64,000 nt of DNA from Bradyrhizobium cajani (GTDB taxonomy: Bacteria > Pseudomonadota > Alphaproteobacteria > Rhizobiales > Xanthobacteraceae): the NCBI RefSeq assembly GCF_009759665.1, contig NZ_WQNE01000016.1, positions 62,001-126,000 of the forward strand, in the 5' to 3' direction. Positions 8,304 through 16,200 of the stretch are shown one piece after another; positions within the stretch are counted from its first letter, which is position 1, and every line of letters begins with the position of its first letter. The notes beneath the pieces are model-generated. The model had not been told where the DNA came from. It searched no databases and was given only the letters and a program-made list of their open reading frames with translations. Position numbers and translations under genes: made by a program.

Positions 8304-9065
8304 TCACTGGATCAGGAAACGCGGGTACATCGGCATCGGCAGCCCGAGCACGTAGGGGAACAGGATTGCGCAGCCGAGTGTCAGGCAGGCGCCGACGATG
8401 ACGGCTTCCAGCCACCGCGTCTCGTGCGAGCCCAGCGCCGCGATCATGAAGCTTGCGAAAGCCGTGACCACGAGGCCGAGCGGCCGGATCGCCAGCGCAA
8501 AGAAGAGGATCGCGGCCATCACGAACAGCGGCCCCCGCCAGGAGTAATGCGAGAGCGCGGCGCCCTCGGTCAGGAGGCCCGACAGGGCGATACCGGCGGA
8601 CAATGCGACCAGCAGCCCGCCGAACATGCGCGGCGCGGTGCCGGCGCCGAAGGAGAAGCCCCGCATGCCCTGCAAGTCGCTCCCTGCCCACAACGCGAAC
8701 AGGGCGACCGCCATCAGGACGACGCCGCCGACATAGTCCTGCGCCGACCGGATCGTCATGAACAGCGTGAGGATCGCCACCACGAACAGCGGATAGGAGT
8801 AGATCAGCGCCAGCAGCACCTCGGACGACGCCTTCTTGGTGCCGCCGCCGACCGATCCGATCAATGTTGCAGGAGCACCGACGACCAGCGCCGTCGCATG
8901 GTTGGTCACGACCGTCGCCGGGCCGCGCCCCGCGCCCCAGCCGAAGATCGTCCCGATCGACCAGATCAATTCGAAAATCTGCGGCGCAATCGCCAGCAGA
9001 CAAAAGCCGAGCGCCAACCGGGTGTTTCGGGTGGCCGTCGCTGAGTGGCCCATCGTGTCGGCCAT
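8304..9065 (-). CDS. tctB: Tripartite tricarboxylate transporter small permease (TctB), long form
   Basis: A 253-residue membrane protein. The C-terminal part (from about residue 110, SAQDYVGGVVLMAVALFALWA onward) is a typical TctB domain with four helices. About 100 extra N-terminal residues carry two further hydrophobic segments (about 17-40 and 85-103) separated by a Gly/Thr-rich loop; usual TctB proteins are nearer 150-180 residues. GGAGGAGA precedes the ATG at 9065, so the long start is well supported. First gene of a tctB-tctA unit. Confidence 0.85.
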   Translation of the reverse strand: MADTMGHSATATRNTRLALGFCLLAIAPQIFELIWSIGTIFGWGAGRGPATVVTNHATALVVGAPATLIGSVGGGTKKASSEVLLALIYSYPLFVVAILTLFMTIRSAQDYVGGVVLMAVALFALWAGSDLQGMRGFSFGAGTAPRMFGGLLVALSAGIALSGLLTEGAALSHYSWRGPLFVMAAILFFALAIRPLGLVVTAFASFMIAALGSHETRWLEAVIVGACLTLGCAILFPYVLGLPMPMYPRFLIQ

Positions 9066-9160
9066 GCATGTCTCCTCCGCGACCCGTAAGTCACGAGCAC
9101 TGTTGTTCTAAATCGACTGGAACTGGATCCCCCGCCCCGACCATTGCCTAGCGATTTTCA

Positions 9161-9691
9161 TCACACAATGCCAGCAAAACCCAACAGGCCGCCGCCGAGC
9201 AGGAGCCAAAGTGGATTGATGCGCGAGAGCGATGCAATCACCGCAACCATCGCGGTCAGGAGCAGTGCAGCAATCGTGTGATCGGTCAACCGGGCCAGGA
9301 TCAGGGCACTCGCCGCCATCAATCCGATCGAGAGCGGAACCAGTGCAGCCTGAATCAGACCGGGCCAGCGCGATTGGCTGGGCCGGTTCAGGAGCCGGCT
9401 GACATAATAGGCAAGCAGCGCCGTCGGCAGGCACATGGCGAGCGTCGCCGCCAGCGCGCCGGGGATGCCGGCCACGGCATAGCCGATTAACGTGACGATA
9501 AGCACGTTGGGACCTGGCGAGAGTTGCGCGATCGCATAGGCGTCGGCGAACTGCTTGTCGGTCATCCAGTGATGCACCTCGACGGCGATGCGGTGCATCT
9601 CTGGCACCGCCGCCGCGGCGCCGCCGACCGCGAACAGCGACATCAGGCCGAAGGTGGAGATCAGCGCCCAGATCGGGTTCTCGGCGTTCAT
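9161..9691 (-). CDS. Chromate transporter, short-chain CHR protein (second half)
   Basis: A 176-residue membrane protein of the CHR family, equivalent to one half of a full-length ChrA. The diagnostic stretch FGLMSLFAVGGAAAAVPEMHR is near the N-terminus, with MTDKQFADAYAIAQLSPGPN behind it, followed by about five hydrophobic helices. Its start overlaps the stop of the neighbouring CHR gene (ATGA, 9688-9691), the usual tandem arrangement of short-chain CHR pairs that act as a heteromer. Chromate export is inferred from the family; no chrB-like regulator is nearby. Confidence 0.9.
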   Translation of the reverse strand: MNAENPIWALISTFGLMSLFAVGGAAAAVPEMHRIAVEVHHWMTDKQFADAYAIAQLSPGPNVLIVTLIGYAVAGIPGALAATLAMCLPTALLAYYVSRLLNRPSQSRWPGLIQAALVPLSIGLMAASALILARLTDHTIAALLLTAMVAVIASLSRINPLWLLLGGGLLGFAGIV

Positions 9692-10308
9692 GCTGCTACC
9701 TTCCGCCGCAGGAAATAGGTGGCGCCGATACTCACGGGGACGGCGACCAGCAGCACCGCCTGGAGCGGCAGGCGAAGCACGCCGATGGCGAGGAAGACGC
9801 CGAGCATCAGGATGAGCGCGACAACGTCGATCCGCTTGAACAGCGGCGTCATCATGCGGAGCACCACCGCGATCAACAGCCCCACCGCCGCGCAGGAGAT
9901 GCCGCCGAGACTGCGCCGGAGCACGTCGAGGTCGCCGAAATGGGCGTAGATGATCGCGAGCACGGTCATGATCAGCGTCGGCGGCAGCAACAGCCCGGCA
10001 AAGGCGGCAACGCCGCCCGCAAGCCCGCGCAGCCGCGCGCCGAACACCATCGACAGATTGACGATGTTGGGTCCGGGCAGGAAATGACAGAGCGCAAAGG
10101 TCTCGTTGAACTCGTCCGCGGTCATCCAGCGGTGCTGCTCGACGATGGCGTGCCGGGCAAACACCAGGACCCCGCCGAAACCGGCCAGCGACATCCGGGC
10201 GAAGGCCACGAACAGCGCGGCCAGGCCGGGCGGAACGTCCGCGAGATCCGGCCCCTGATCTGGTTCTCGATCTGGCTCTTGGGCGGCCGGTGCTGAATCC
10301 GTGGACAT
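9688..10308 (-). CDS. Chromate transporter, short-chain CHR protein (first half)
   Basis: A 206-residue CHR-family membrane protein with a polar Asp/Pro-rich N-terminal tail of about 30 residues, then ARMSLAGFGGVLVFARHAIVEQHRWMTADEFNETFALCHFLPGPN, summarised as the FGG...W(M)T...F...LPGPN signature, and five to six helices. It is the upstream member of a two-gene CHR operon and overlaps the next gene by four bases. Export of chromate by proton or anion exchange is the known family role; the physiological substrate here is inferred. Confidence 0.9.
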   Translation of the reverse strand: MSTDSAPAAQEPDREPDQGPDLADVPPGLAALFVAFARMSLAGFGGVLVFARHAIVEQHRWMTADEFNETFALCHFLPGPNIVNLSMVFGARLRGLAGGVAAFAGLLLPPTLIMTVLAIIYAHFGDLDVLRRSLGGISCAAVGLLIAVVLRMMTPLFKRIDVVALILMLGVFLAIGVLRLPLQAVLLVAVPVSIGATYFLRRKVAA

Positions 10309-10434
10309 GTCAGGAGCTTAGAACGAGGGCCGCGACGCGGCCAAGACGGCCCGGAACCTATCCAAAGGGAACCGCACCTCCCCGCTCGAAACCTCTGTTT
10401 TTCGAAAGCTTTGCCCCCTATATTGGGGGTGCCG

Positions 10435-10760
10435 GTTTGCCGGCTATGGAAATAAACGGTCGTCGCAATAAACCATTCGGACCCGGGGGCGGTACCCGGC
10501 GCCTCCACCAAAGCCCACTCGGTGGGACCACCCAGGGCAGCGGGCTTTGGCGGGGGCGAAATAGGATCGACGAGGGCGTAAAGGGCGTACTTTTTCCCGG
10601 TATTGTTCCGCCGTTATCGGGCTACTGCAATAGTTGCCAACGACAACTTTGCTCCGGTTGCTCAGGCTGCGTAACGCAGTTTGAAAGACCACTCTAAAGT
10701 CCTAGCGGGTTAAGCTCCGCTAGGCGGGGTTCGGAGGCACCTGGCAACAGAAGCCTCCAC
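10435..10760 (+). ncRNA. ssrA: Circularly permuted two-piece tmRNA (ssrA)
   Basis: The transfer-messenger RNA that rescues stalled ribosomes is encoded in permuted order. Acceptor piece: T-arm CCGGG-N7-CCCGG (10483-10499), acceptor strand CGCCTCC (10500-10506), discriminator A, and encoded CCA ending at 10510. An intervening segment (10511-10551) folds by pairing CCAAAGCCC (10508-10516) with GGGCTTTGG (10542-10550) and should be removed. Coding piece: 5' acceptor strand GGGGGCG (10552-10558) pairs with the acceptor above, including a G3-U70 wobble, the alanine identity element. The tag reading frame begins at GCC 10636 and ends at TAA 10672-10674, encoding ANDNFAPVAQAA. Hairpins at 10701-10724 and 10733-10758 follow; the last could also terminate transcription. 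Outer boundaries are approximate. A TATATT at 10419-10424 is a possible -10 element. Confidence 0.93.
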
Positions 10761-10875
10761 TTGCCTTCTATTTCCTCCCCGGCGGGGACTCCTGCTGACC
10801 CGTCAGGCGCGGTACTATTGCGGCTTGGCGAGTCGGGCCGGCGGGGCCCAACTCCTGGAATGCAACAGGACCACC

Positions 10876-11394
10876 ATGGCGACCGACCATATCCGATACG
10901 ATGTGCTGGCCCGCGACGCGCTGCGCGGCGTGCTGCGCAAGGTGCTGACCGATGCCGCGTCCCATGGACTGCCGGGCGAGCATCATTTCTTCATCACCTT
11001 CGTGTCGAAGGCCGAGGGTGTGAAACTGTCGTCGCGGCTGCTGGCGCAATATCCCGAAGAGATGACGATCATCCTCCAGCACCAGTTCTGGGACCTGACC
11101 GTGCTCGAGGACCGCTTCGAGGTCGGCCTGTCCTTCGGCGGCATTCCGGAACGGCTGGTCGTGCCGTTCAGCGCCATCAAGAGCTTCCTCGATCCGTCCG
11201 TGAAATTCGGCCTCCAGTTCGACACCTCCGACGTCGCCGAGGTCGAGTCGGACAAGCTGCCCGCTGCTCCCGCGGCGTCGGCGGTCACGGTGCCCGCGCC
11301 GGCCGCTGAAACGGCGGAAGCCGCCGACGAGCCGACCCCGCCGAGCCAGGGCGGCGCCGAAGTCGTACGTCTCGATCGTTTCCGCAAGAAATGA
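10876..11394 (+). CDS. sspB: SspB, ClpXP adaptor for ssrA-tagged proteins
   Basis: A 172-residue alphaproteobacterial SspB. The N-terminal two-thirds is the stringent-starvation-protein-B fold (HHFFITFVSKAEGVKLS, MTIILQHQFWDLTV, FSFGG-type strands) that binds the ssrA tag. An Ala/Pro-rich flexible linker of about 45 residues follows, ending in VVRLDRFRKK, which fits the C-terminal ClpX-binding peptide of the family. Start ATG at 10876 gives MATDHIRYD, the usual N-terminus. It lies about 115 bp downstream of the tmRNA gene on the same strand, so the tag and its adaptor are neighbours. Confidence 0.95.
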   Translation: MATDHIRYDVLARDALRGVLRKVLTDAASHGLPGEHHFFITFVSKAEGVKLSSRLLAQYPEEMTIILQHQFWDLTVLEDRFEVGLSFGGIPERLVVPFSAIKSFLDPSVKFGLQFDTSDVAEVESDKLPAAPAASAVTVPAPAAETAEAADEPTPPSQGGAEVVRLDRFRKK

Positions 11395-11494
11395 TCCAGA
11401 TTGGGCGCGAAGCCGTCGCGCCGGCCAAACTGCCCATATAGAAGAGCACATGAACAGGCCGCGCGGCGTTTCGCGCGGCGGAATGGATGTGCTC

Positions 11495-12916
11495 ATGGCC
11501 AAAGCTGCCCGCTCGAAGATTGCCCGCCCCTCAACCCGCATCGAGACCGACAGTTTCGGCCCCATCGAGGTCCCCGCCGACCGCTATTGGGGCGCGCAGA
11601 CCGAGCGCTCGCGCCAGAATTTTCGCATCGGCACGGACCGCATGCCGATCGCGCTCGTGCATGCGCTCGGCATCGTCAAGCTCGCCGCGGCGCAGTCCAA
11701 TCGCGAGCTCGGGCTGCTCGACCAGCGCCGCGCCGGCGCCATCATCCGCGCCGCGCGCGAGGTGATCGAGGGCAAGCTCGACGAGCATTTCCCGCTCGTC
11801 GTCTGGCAGACCGGCTCGGGCACGCAGAGCAACATGAACCTCAACGAGGTCATCGCCAACCGCGCCAACGAGCTGCTCGGCGGCGAGCTCGGCGCCAAGA
11901 AGCCGGTGCATCCCAACGATCACGTCAACATGAGCCAGTCGTCGAACGACTCTTTTCCCACCGCGATGCACATCGCGGCCGCGAGCCGTATCAATGCCGA
12001 TCTGGTCCCTGCCCTCGGCGAGCTGCGCCGCGCGCTGCGCAAGAAGGAGAAGGAGTTCTCCAAGATCGTCAAGATCGGCCGCACCCATACCCAGGATGCC
12101 ACGCCTCTGACGCTCGGCCAGGAATTTTCCGGCTATGCCGCGCAGGTCGAGAGCGGCATCGCCCGGCTCAAGGTCGCGGTGAAGGATCTCTATCCGCTGG
12201 CGCAGGGCGGCACCGCCGTCGGCACCGGCCTCAACTCGAAGCCCCGCTTCGCAAAGCTGTTCGCAAGGCACGTGGCCGGGATCACGAAGCTCCCCTTCAC
12301 CAGCGCTGCCAACAAATTCGAGGCGCTGGCCTCCAACGATGCCTATGTGCTGGCGCACGGCGCCATCAATTCGGTCGCGACCGGCCTGTTCAAGATCGCC
12401 AACGACATCCGCCTGCTCGGCTCGGGCCCGCGCTCGGGGCTCGGCGAACTGATCCTGCCGGAGAACGAACCGGGCTCCTCGATCATGCCGGGCAAGGTCA
12501 ATCCGACGCAGTGCGAGGCGATGACGATGGTGTGCTGCCAGGTGTTCGGCAACCACACCGCGATCACGATCGCCGGCAGCCAGGGCCATTTCGAGCTCAA
12601 CGTCTACAAGCCCGTGCTCGCCTACAACATGCTGCACTCGATCCGCCTGATGGCGGACGCCGCGCGCTCCTTCACCGAACATTGCGTCAACGGCATCCGC
12701 GCCGACGAAAAGCGCATCGGGGAGCTGATGCAGCGCTCGCTGATGCTGGTGACCGCGCTCGCGCCGAAGATCGGCTACGACAACGCGGCCAAGGTGGCCA
12801 AGACCGCGCACGTCAACGGCACCACGCTGAAGGAGGAGGCGCTGCGGCTCGGCTTCGTCTCGGCGGATGAATTCGACCGGCTGGTGCGTCCCGAGAAGAT
12901 GACCAGCCCCGGATAA
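11495..12916 (+). CDS. fumC: Class II fumarate hydratase
   Basis: Converts fumarate and L-malate in the TCA cycle; a cytosolic homotetramer of the fumarase/aspartase superfamily. The family signature GSSIMPGKVNPTQCEA contains the catalytic Ser on the flexible loop, and SQSSNDSFPTAMH and TGSGTQSNMNLNEV form the other conserved active-site regions. From ATG 11495 the product is 473 residues, close to the usual 460-470. In-frame ATGs at 11450 and 11483 would add 15 or 4 residues; the start is therefore uncertain by a few codons. It is not iron-dependent, unlike class I fumarases. Confidence 0.95.
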   Translation: MAKAARSKIARPSTRIETDSFGPIEVPADRYWGAQTERSRQNFRIGTDRMPIALVHALGIVKLAAAQSNRELGLLDQRRAGAIIRAAREVIEGKLDEHFPLVVWQTGSGTQSNMNLNEVIANRANELLGGELGAKKPVHPNDHVNMSQSSNDSFPTAMHIAAASRINADLVPALGELRRALRKKEKEFSKIVKIGRTHTQDATPLTLGQEFSGYAAQVESGIARLKVAVKDLYPLAQGGTAVGTGLNSKPRFAKLFARHVAGITKLPFTSAANKFEALASNDAYVLAHGAINSVATGLFKIANDIRLLGSGPRSGLGELILPENEPGSSIMPGKVNPTQCEAMTMVCCQVFGNHTAITIAGSQGHFELNVYKPVLAYNMLHSIRLMADAARSFTEHCVNGIRADEKRIGELMQRSLMLVTALAPKIGYDNAAKVAKTAHVNGTTLKEEALRLGFVSADEFDRLVRPEKMTSPG

Positions 12917-12961
12917 GATTCCGAATTCCGATAGTCATCCGTAGTGATACGGACGCTCAAC

Positions 12962-12981
12962 CCGCAGAAATATGCGGTTTT
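12962..12981 (+). terminator. Short hairpin with T-run after fumC
   Basis: CCGCA (12962-12966) and TGCGG (12973-12977) form a 5-bp stem with a 6-nt loop, followed by TTTT. It lies about 45 bp after the fumC stop. The stem is short, so termination strength is doubtful. Confidence 0.45.
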
Positions 12982-13189
12982 GGGGGCGGGATTTGATTAC
13001 CGTCAATGTTCCGGTGGGGCGCCGTGCTACGGCAGCCCTACCGCCCTTGACGGGCGAATTCATCGTTTGATGGCCCAAGGGCCGATTGACGAGGACAAGC
13101 GAATGACGATCAAGTCTTGTGCGGCGCAACGTGGCGCCTTTCTGAATGTTTCATCTCGCCTGCAGAGGATCGGGTGATGGAGACGCGGC

Positions 13190-13378
13190 ATGGGGAACGT
13201 CATCAACCTGAATCGTTTCAGGAAGCGCGCCGAGCGGGAAGCCTCGGCGAAGCAGGCGGACGCCAATCGGGCGAAGTTCGGCCGAACGAAGGCCGAGCGA
13301 TCGGCGGAGGAGAAGCGGGCGGACCAGGCGAAGGAGCATCTGGACCAGCACCGGATCGATCGCGAGGAGCAGCCATGA
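13190..13378 (+). CDS. DUF4169 family protein
   Basis: A 62-residue, highly charged protein beginning MGNVINLNRFRKRAEREA and containing NRAKFGRTKAE, the conserved core of DUF4169. It is almost entirely predicted helix rich in Arg, Lys, Glu and Ala. Function is unknown. GGAG lies 7 nt before the ATG. The stop overlaps the start of the following ribbon-helix-helix gene (ATGA, 13375-13378), so the two are translationally coupled. Confidence 0.85.
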   Translation: MGNVINLNRFRKRAEREASAKQADANRAKFGRTKAERSAEEKRADQAKEHLDQHRIDREEQP

Positions 13379-13626
13379 AGTCGCCCGTCGTGAAACGGTC
13401 AATCGTCGTCGCCGGCCACAAGACCAGCGTCAGTCTGGAAGAGGCGTTCTGGAACGGGATGAAGGAGATCTCGGGCCTGCGCAACATGACGCTGTCCGAG
13501 CTCGTCGGCGAGATCGACAACAGCCGCCAGCAGGGCAACCTGTCGTCGGCGATCCGCCTGTTCGTGCTGGACTACTTCAAGAGCCGCGCCATGGCCGCGC
13601 AGCCGGAAAAGGTCCCGGCGCAGTAG
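13375..13626 (+). CDS. Ribbon-helix-helix domain protein
   Basis: An 83-residue protein with the pattern VKRSIVVAGHKTSVSLEEAFWNGMKEIS followed by MTLSELVGEIDN and SAIRLFVLDYFK, summarised as a beta-strand plus two helices of the RHH_4 type found in many small Hyphomicrobiales proteins. The fold suggests DNA binding as a dimer, but no target is known. It is coupled to the upstream DUF4169 gene; this pair recurs downstream of fumC-type housekeeping genes in the group (from general knowledge, not checked). Confidence 0.8.
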   Translation: MKSPVVKRSIVVAGHKTSVSLEEAFWNGMKEISGLRNMTLSELVGEIDNSRQQGNLSSAIRLFVLDYFKSRAMAAQPEKVPAQ

Positions 13627-13660
13627 GCGTCCGGGGCGTTTCCTCAGACACCCCGAGGTC

Positions 13661-13687
13661 TGCACTTTAAAATCACTCTAAGGTGCA
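13661..13687. promoter_or_regulatory. Palindromic operator candidate upstream of feoAB
   Basis: TGCACTTTA (13661-13669) and TAAGGTGCA (13679-13687) form a 9-bp inverted repeat with one mismatch and a 9-bp spacer, 55 bp before the feoA ATG. The inner core TTTAAAATCACTCTAAG resembles the Irr-type iron-control element (TTTAGAA-N3-TTCTAAA). No T-run follows on either strand, so it is unlikely to be a terminator. Iron-responsive control of feoAB is an inference. Confidence 0.5.
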
Positions 13688-13741
13688 GTTTCGGCCGACC
13701 CGCGCGCTTGACCTCAATGCCCTGCGTTGAAAATACAGGGC

Positions 13742-14017
13742 ATGACTGACACCAATGACACGCGCTCGCATATGCCGCTGGGTCTCGCCCAGCGCGGCTA
13801 TACCGGCGTCATCCAGCACCTCTCCGCCCGCGACGCGGGCTCGGCGCTCTCGGAGATCGAGCTCGAGAGCCGGCTGATCGAGCTCGGCTTCGTCGAAGGG
13901 GCCCGGGTCGAGGTCCTGCACGAGGGCATCGTCGGGCGCGACCCCATCGCCGTGCGGGTCGACAACATCACGATCGCGGTCCGCCGTCGCGAAGCCATGG
14001 CCATTATCGTCGCTTAG
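13742..14017 (+). CDS. feoA: Ferrous iron transport protein A
   Basis: A 91-residue SH3-like FeoA-domain protein (LIELGFVEGARVEVLHEG...DPIAVRVDNITIAVRRREA). FeoA is a small cytosolic accessory thought to modulate the FeoB permease. ATG at 13742 is chosen over an upstream ATG because it begins MTDTNDTR directly and leaves room for the promoter region. Followed 23 bp later by feoB. No feoC is present. Confidence 0.93.
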   Translation: MTDTNDTRSHMPLGLAQRGYTGVIQHLSARDAGSALSEIELESRLIELGFVEGARVEVLHEGIVGRDPIAVRVDNITIAVRRREAMAIIVA

Positions 14018-14040
14018 ATAGCGGCAGGACGCGACATCCC

Positions 14041-15912
14041 ATGGAATTGCCTCTGCTGCATCTCGCCCTGGTGGGCACGCCAAACAGCGGCAAGACCTCG
14101 CTGTTCAATGCCCTGACCGGCAGCCGGCAGAAGGTCGCCAACTATCCGGGCGTCACGGTCGAGCGCAAGGAAGGCTTCTTCGTCACGCCCCTGGGGCGCC
14201 AGGTCTCGGTGGTCGACCTGCCCGGTACCTATTCGCTGCGCGGCCGCAGCCCGGACGAGGAGATCACCCGCGATTTCGTGCTCGGCAAGGCCTCCGGCGA
14301 GACGGTGCCCGATCTCGTGCTGTGCGTGGCCGATTCCACCAATCTGCGGCTGACCATCCGCCTGCTGCTCGAGCTCAAGCGCACGGGACGGCCGATGGTC
14401 CTCGTGCTCAACATGTTCGACATCGCGACGCGTCGCGGCATCAATGTGGACGTCGAGCGGCTCGCCAAGGAGCTCGGCGTGCCCGTGGTCACCTCGATCG
14501 CGGTGCGCAAGGGCGGCACGGCCGACCTCCTGACGTTGACCGACGAGATCTCGGCGAGGCTCGCCGCCGAACCTGCGGAGAACAAGTGGCGCGCGCTCAG
14601 CGTCTCCGAGCTGCGCGCGACCCAGCGCGAGGCCGACCGCATCATTGCCGACTGCGTCAGCCTGCCGAGCCGGCCCGACACCTGGACCGCGCGGATCGAT
14701 CGCGTGGTGCTGCATCCCGTCGGCGGCCTGATCGTGCTCGCGCTGATCCTGTTCGTGATGTTCCAGGCAGTGTTCGCCTGGGCGCAGCCGCTGATGGAGC
14801 TGCTCAACTCCGGCTTCGATGCGCTCGGTGAGTTCGTGCACGCCACCCTGCCCGCCGGCCTGCTCCAGAGCTTCCTTCAGAACGGCGTGATCTCCGGCGT
14901 CGGCAGTGTGATCGTGTTCCTGCCGCAGATCATCATCATCTTCCTGTTCATCCTGCTGCTGGAAGATTTCGGCTACATGGCGCGGGCCGCGTTCCTGATG
15001 GACCGCATCATGGGCGGCGCCGGCCTGCACGGCCGCGCCTTCATTCCGCTGCTGTCGAGCTTCGCCTGCGCCATTCCCGGCATCATGGCGACGCGCGTCA
15101 TCGACGACAAGCGCGACCGGCTGACCACGATCCTGATCGCGCCGCTGATGACCTGCTCCGCGCGCATTCCGGTCTACACGCTGATCATCTCCGCCTTCAT
15201 TCCGGCGAAGGACGTCTGGGGCTTCATCAACCTCCAGGGGCTCGTGATGTTCGGCCTCTACGCGGCCGGCATCATCAGCGCGCTGCTGGTCTCGTTCGTG
15301 ATCAAGTTCTTCATGCTGCGCGACTACGCGCCCGCCCCCTTCATGCTGGAGCTGCCGGACTACAAGATGCCGCGGCCGAAATCGATCGTGATCGGCATCT
15401 ACACCCGCGCCAAGATGTTCCTCTACCGCGCCGGCACCACGATCTTCTCGATGATGGTGCTGATCTGGTTCCTGGCCTCGTTCCCGCAGCCGCCGGCAGG
15501 CAGCACCGAGCCGGCCATCGATTTCAGCCTGGCTGCGATGATCGGCAAGGCGCTCGAGCCGCTGCTCGCCCCCGTCGGCTTCAACTGGCAGATCGCGGTC
15601 GCCCTGATCCCGGGCATGGCGGCGCGCGAGGTCGCGGTCGCGGCGCTCGGCACCGTCTATGCGATCGAGGGCGGCAAGGAGGCGGCCGAGCAGATCGGCC
15701 AGGTGCTGGCGACGAAATGGTCGCTCGCCACCGCCCTGTCGATGCTGGCCTGGTACATCTTCGCTCCCCAATGCGCCTCGACGCTCGCCGTGATCCGGCG
15801 CGAGACCGGAAGCTGGGGATGGATGGCCGCGACCTTCACCTACATGCTGGTGCTGGCTTATGCCGCGAGCCTCGTGACCTACAACGTCGCCGTCGCGCTG
15901 GGGGCGGGATAG
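14041..15912 (+). CDS. feoB: Ferrous iron transporter FeoB
   Basis: A 623-residue inner-membrane Fe2+ importer, shorter than the 773-residue E. coli protein. N-terminal G domain: P-loop GTPNSGKT (12-19), switch region NYPGVTVERKEG, G3 DLPG and G4 NMFD (the FeoB-typical replacement of NKxD). The helical insertion domain follows, then two Gate domains with the conserved GCG-like core replaced by SSFACAIPGIMATR in the first and LIPGMAAREVAV in the second. It depends on feoA upstream. Uptake of Fe2+ under low oxygen is the known role. Confidence 0.96.
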   Translation: MELPLLHLALVGTPNSGKTSLFNALTGSRQKVANYPGVTVERKEGFFVTPLGRQVSVVDLPGTYSLRGRSPDEEITRDFVLGKASGETVPDLVLCVADSTNLRLTIRLLLELKRTGRPMVLVLNMFDIATRRGINVDVERLAKELGVPVVTSIAVRKGGTADLLTLTDEISARLAAEPAENKWRALSVSELRATQREADRIIADCVSLPSRPDTWTARIDRVVLHPVGGLIVLALILFVMFQAVFAWAQPLMELLNSGFDALGEFVHATLPAGLLQSFLQNGVISGVGSVIVFLPQIIIIFLFILLLEDFGYMARAAFLMDRIMGGAGLHGRAFIPLLSSFACAIPGIMATRVIDDKRDRLTTILIAPLMTCSARIPVYTLIISAFIPAKDVWGFINLQGLVMFGLYAAGIISALLVSFVIKFFMLRDYAPAPFMLELPDYKMPRPKSIVIGIYTRAKMFLYRAGTTIFSMMVLIWFLASFPQPPAGSTEPAIDFSLAAMIGKALEPLLAPVGFNWQIAVALIPGMAAREVAVAALGTVYAIEGGKEAAEQIGQVLATKWSLATALSMLAWYIFAPQCASTLAVIRRETGSWGWMAATFTYMLVLAYAASLVTYNVAVALGAG

Positions 15913-15937
15913 CCTCCTCGAAACAAAAACTGCGAAA

Positions 15938-15966
15938 ACAACCCCATGCACAGTAGACGGGGTTGT
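15938..15966 (+). terminator. Inverted repeat after feoB, weak terminator candidate
   Basis: ACAACCCC (15938-15945) and GGGGTTGT (15959-15966) form a perfect 8-bp stem with a 13-nt loop, 25 bp past feoB. The downstream side is A-rich on the plus strand rather than T-rich, so it would work better for minus-strand transcription; its role is uncertain. Confidence 0.35.
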
Positions 15967-16111
15967 AAAATCAATGGCTTACACGTGGGCAAAAGACACC
16001 CGACCCACCGTAGCGCCACGCGCCGCGTTCCAGTTGCGCCGTCGGGCAAAACACTGGCACAATGGCATCATCGACGAATTGCCCGGATCCGAGATCAAGA
16101 TTTTGGCACGC

Positions 16112-16125
16112 TTGATCTGAATCAA
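16112..16125. promoter_or_regulatory. FNR/FixK-type binding site
   Basis: TTGATCTGAATCAA is a perfect match to the TTGAT-N4-ATCAA consensus of FNR/FixK-family activators. It is centred about 82 bp before the ATG of the hypothetical gene at 16201, which would place a FixK-activated transcription start about 40 bp downstream of the site. In Bradyrhizobium such boxes respond to FixK2 under microaerobic conditions (known); activity here is inferred. Confidence 0.6.
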
Positions 16126-16200
16126 GCAGGTTCACGCAAACGAATCCAAAATGGCGCGACGTCGTCGCAACTGGGCCCTGGGGGGCACGGAGCGACCGAG

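Noticed and set aside
6596..8401. A 601-codon plus-strand frame opposite tctA
   Set aside because: Arg/His/Gln-rich shadow of a well-supported transporter gene; no recognisable protein feature.
10444..10692. Open frames on both strands over the tmRNA
   Set aside because: The region is an RNA gene with diagnostic structure; the frames overlap the acceptor and tag segments and have no protein character.
13103..13177. A 24-codon frame before the DUF4169 gene
   Set aside because: Too short, weak codon bias, and no conserved feature; may be part of a leader at most.
15974..16120. A 48-codon plus-strand frame (starts MAYTWAKDTRP) after feoB
   Set aside because: Plausible-looking but has no Shine-Dalgarno, and its end overlaps the FNR/FixK box. 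Kept out until conservation is shown.
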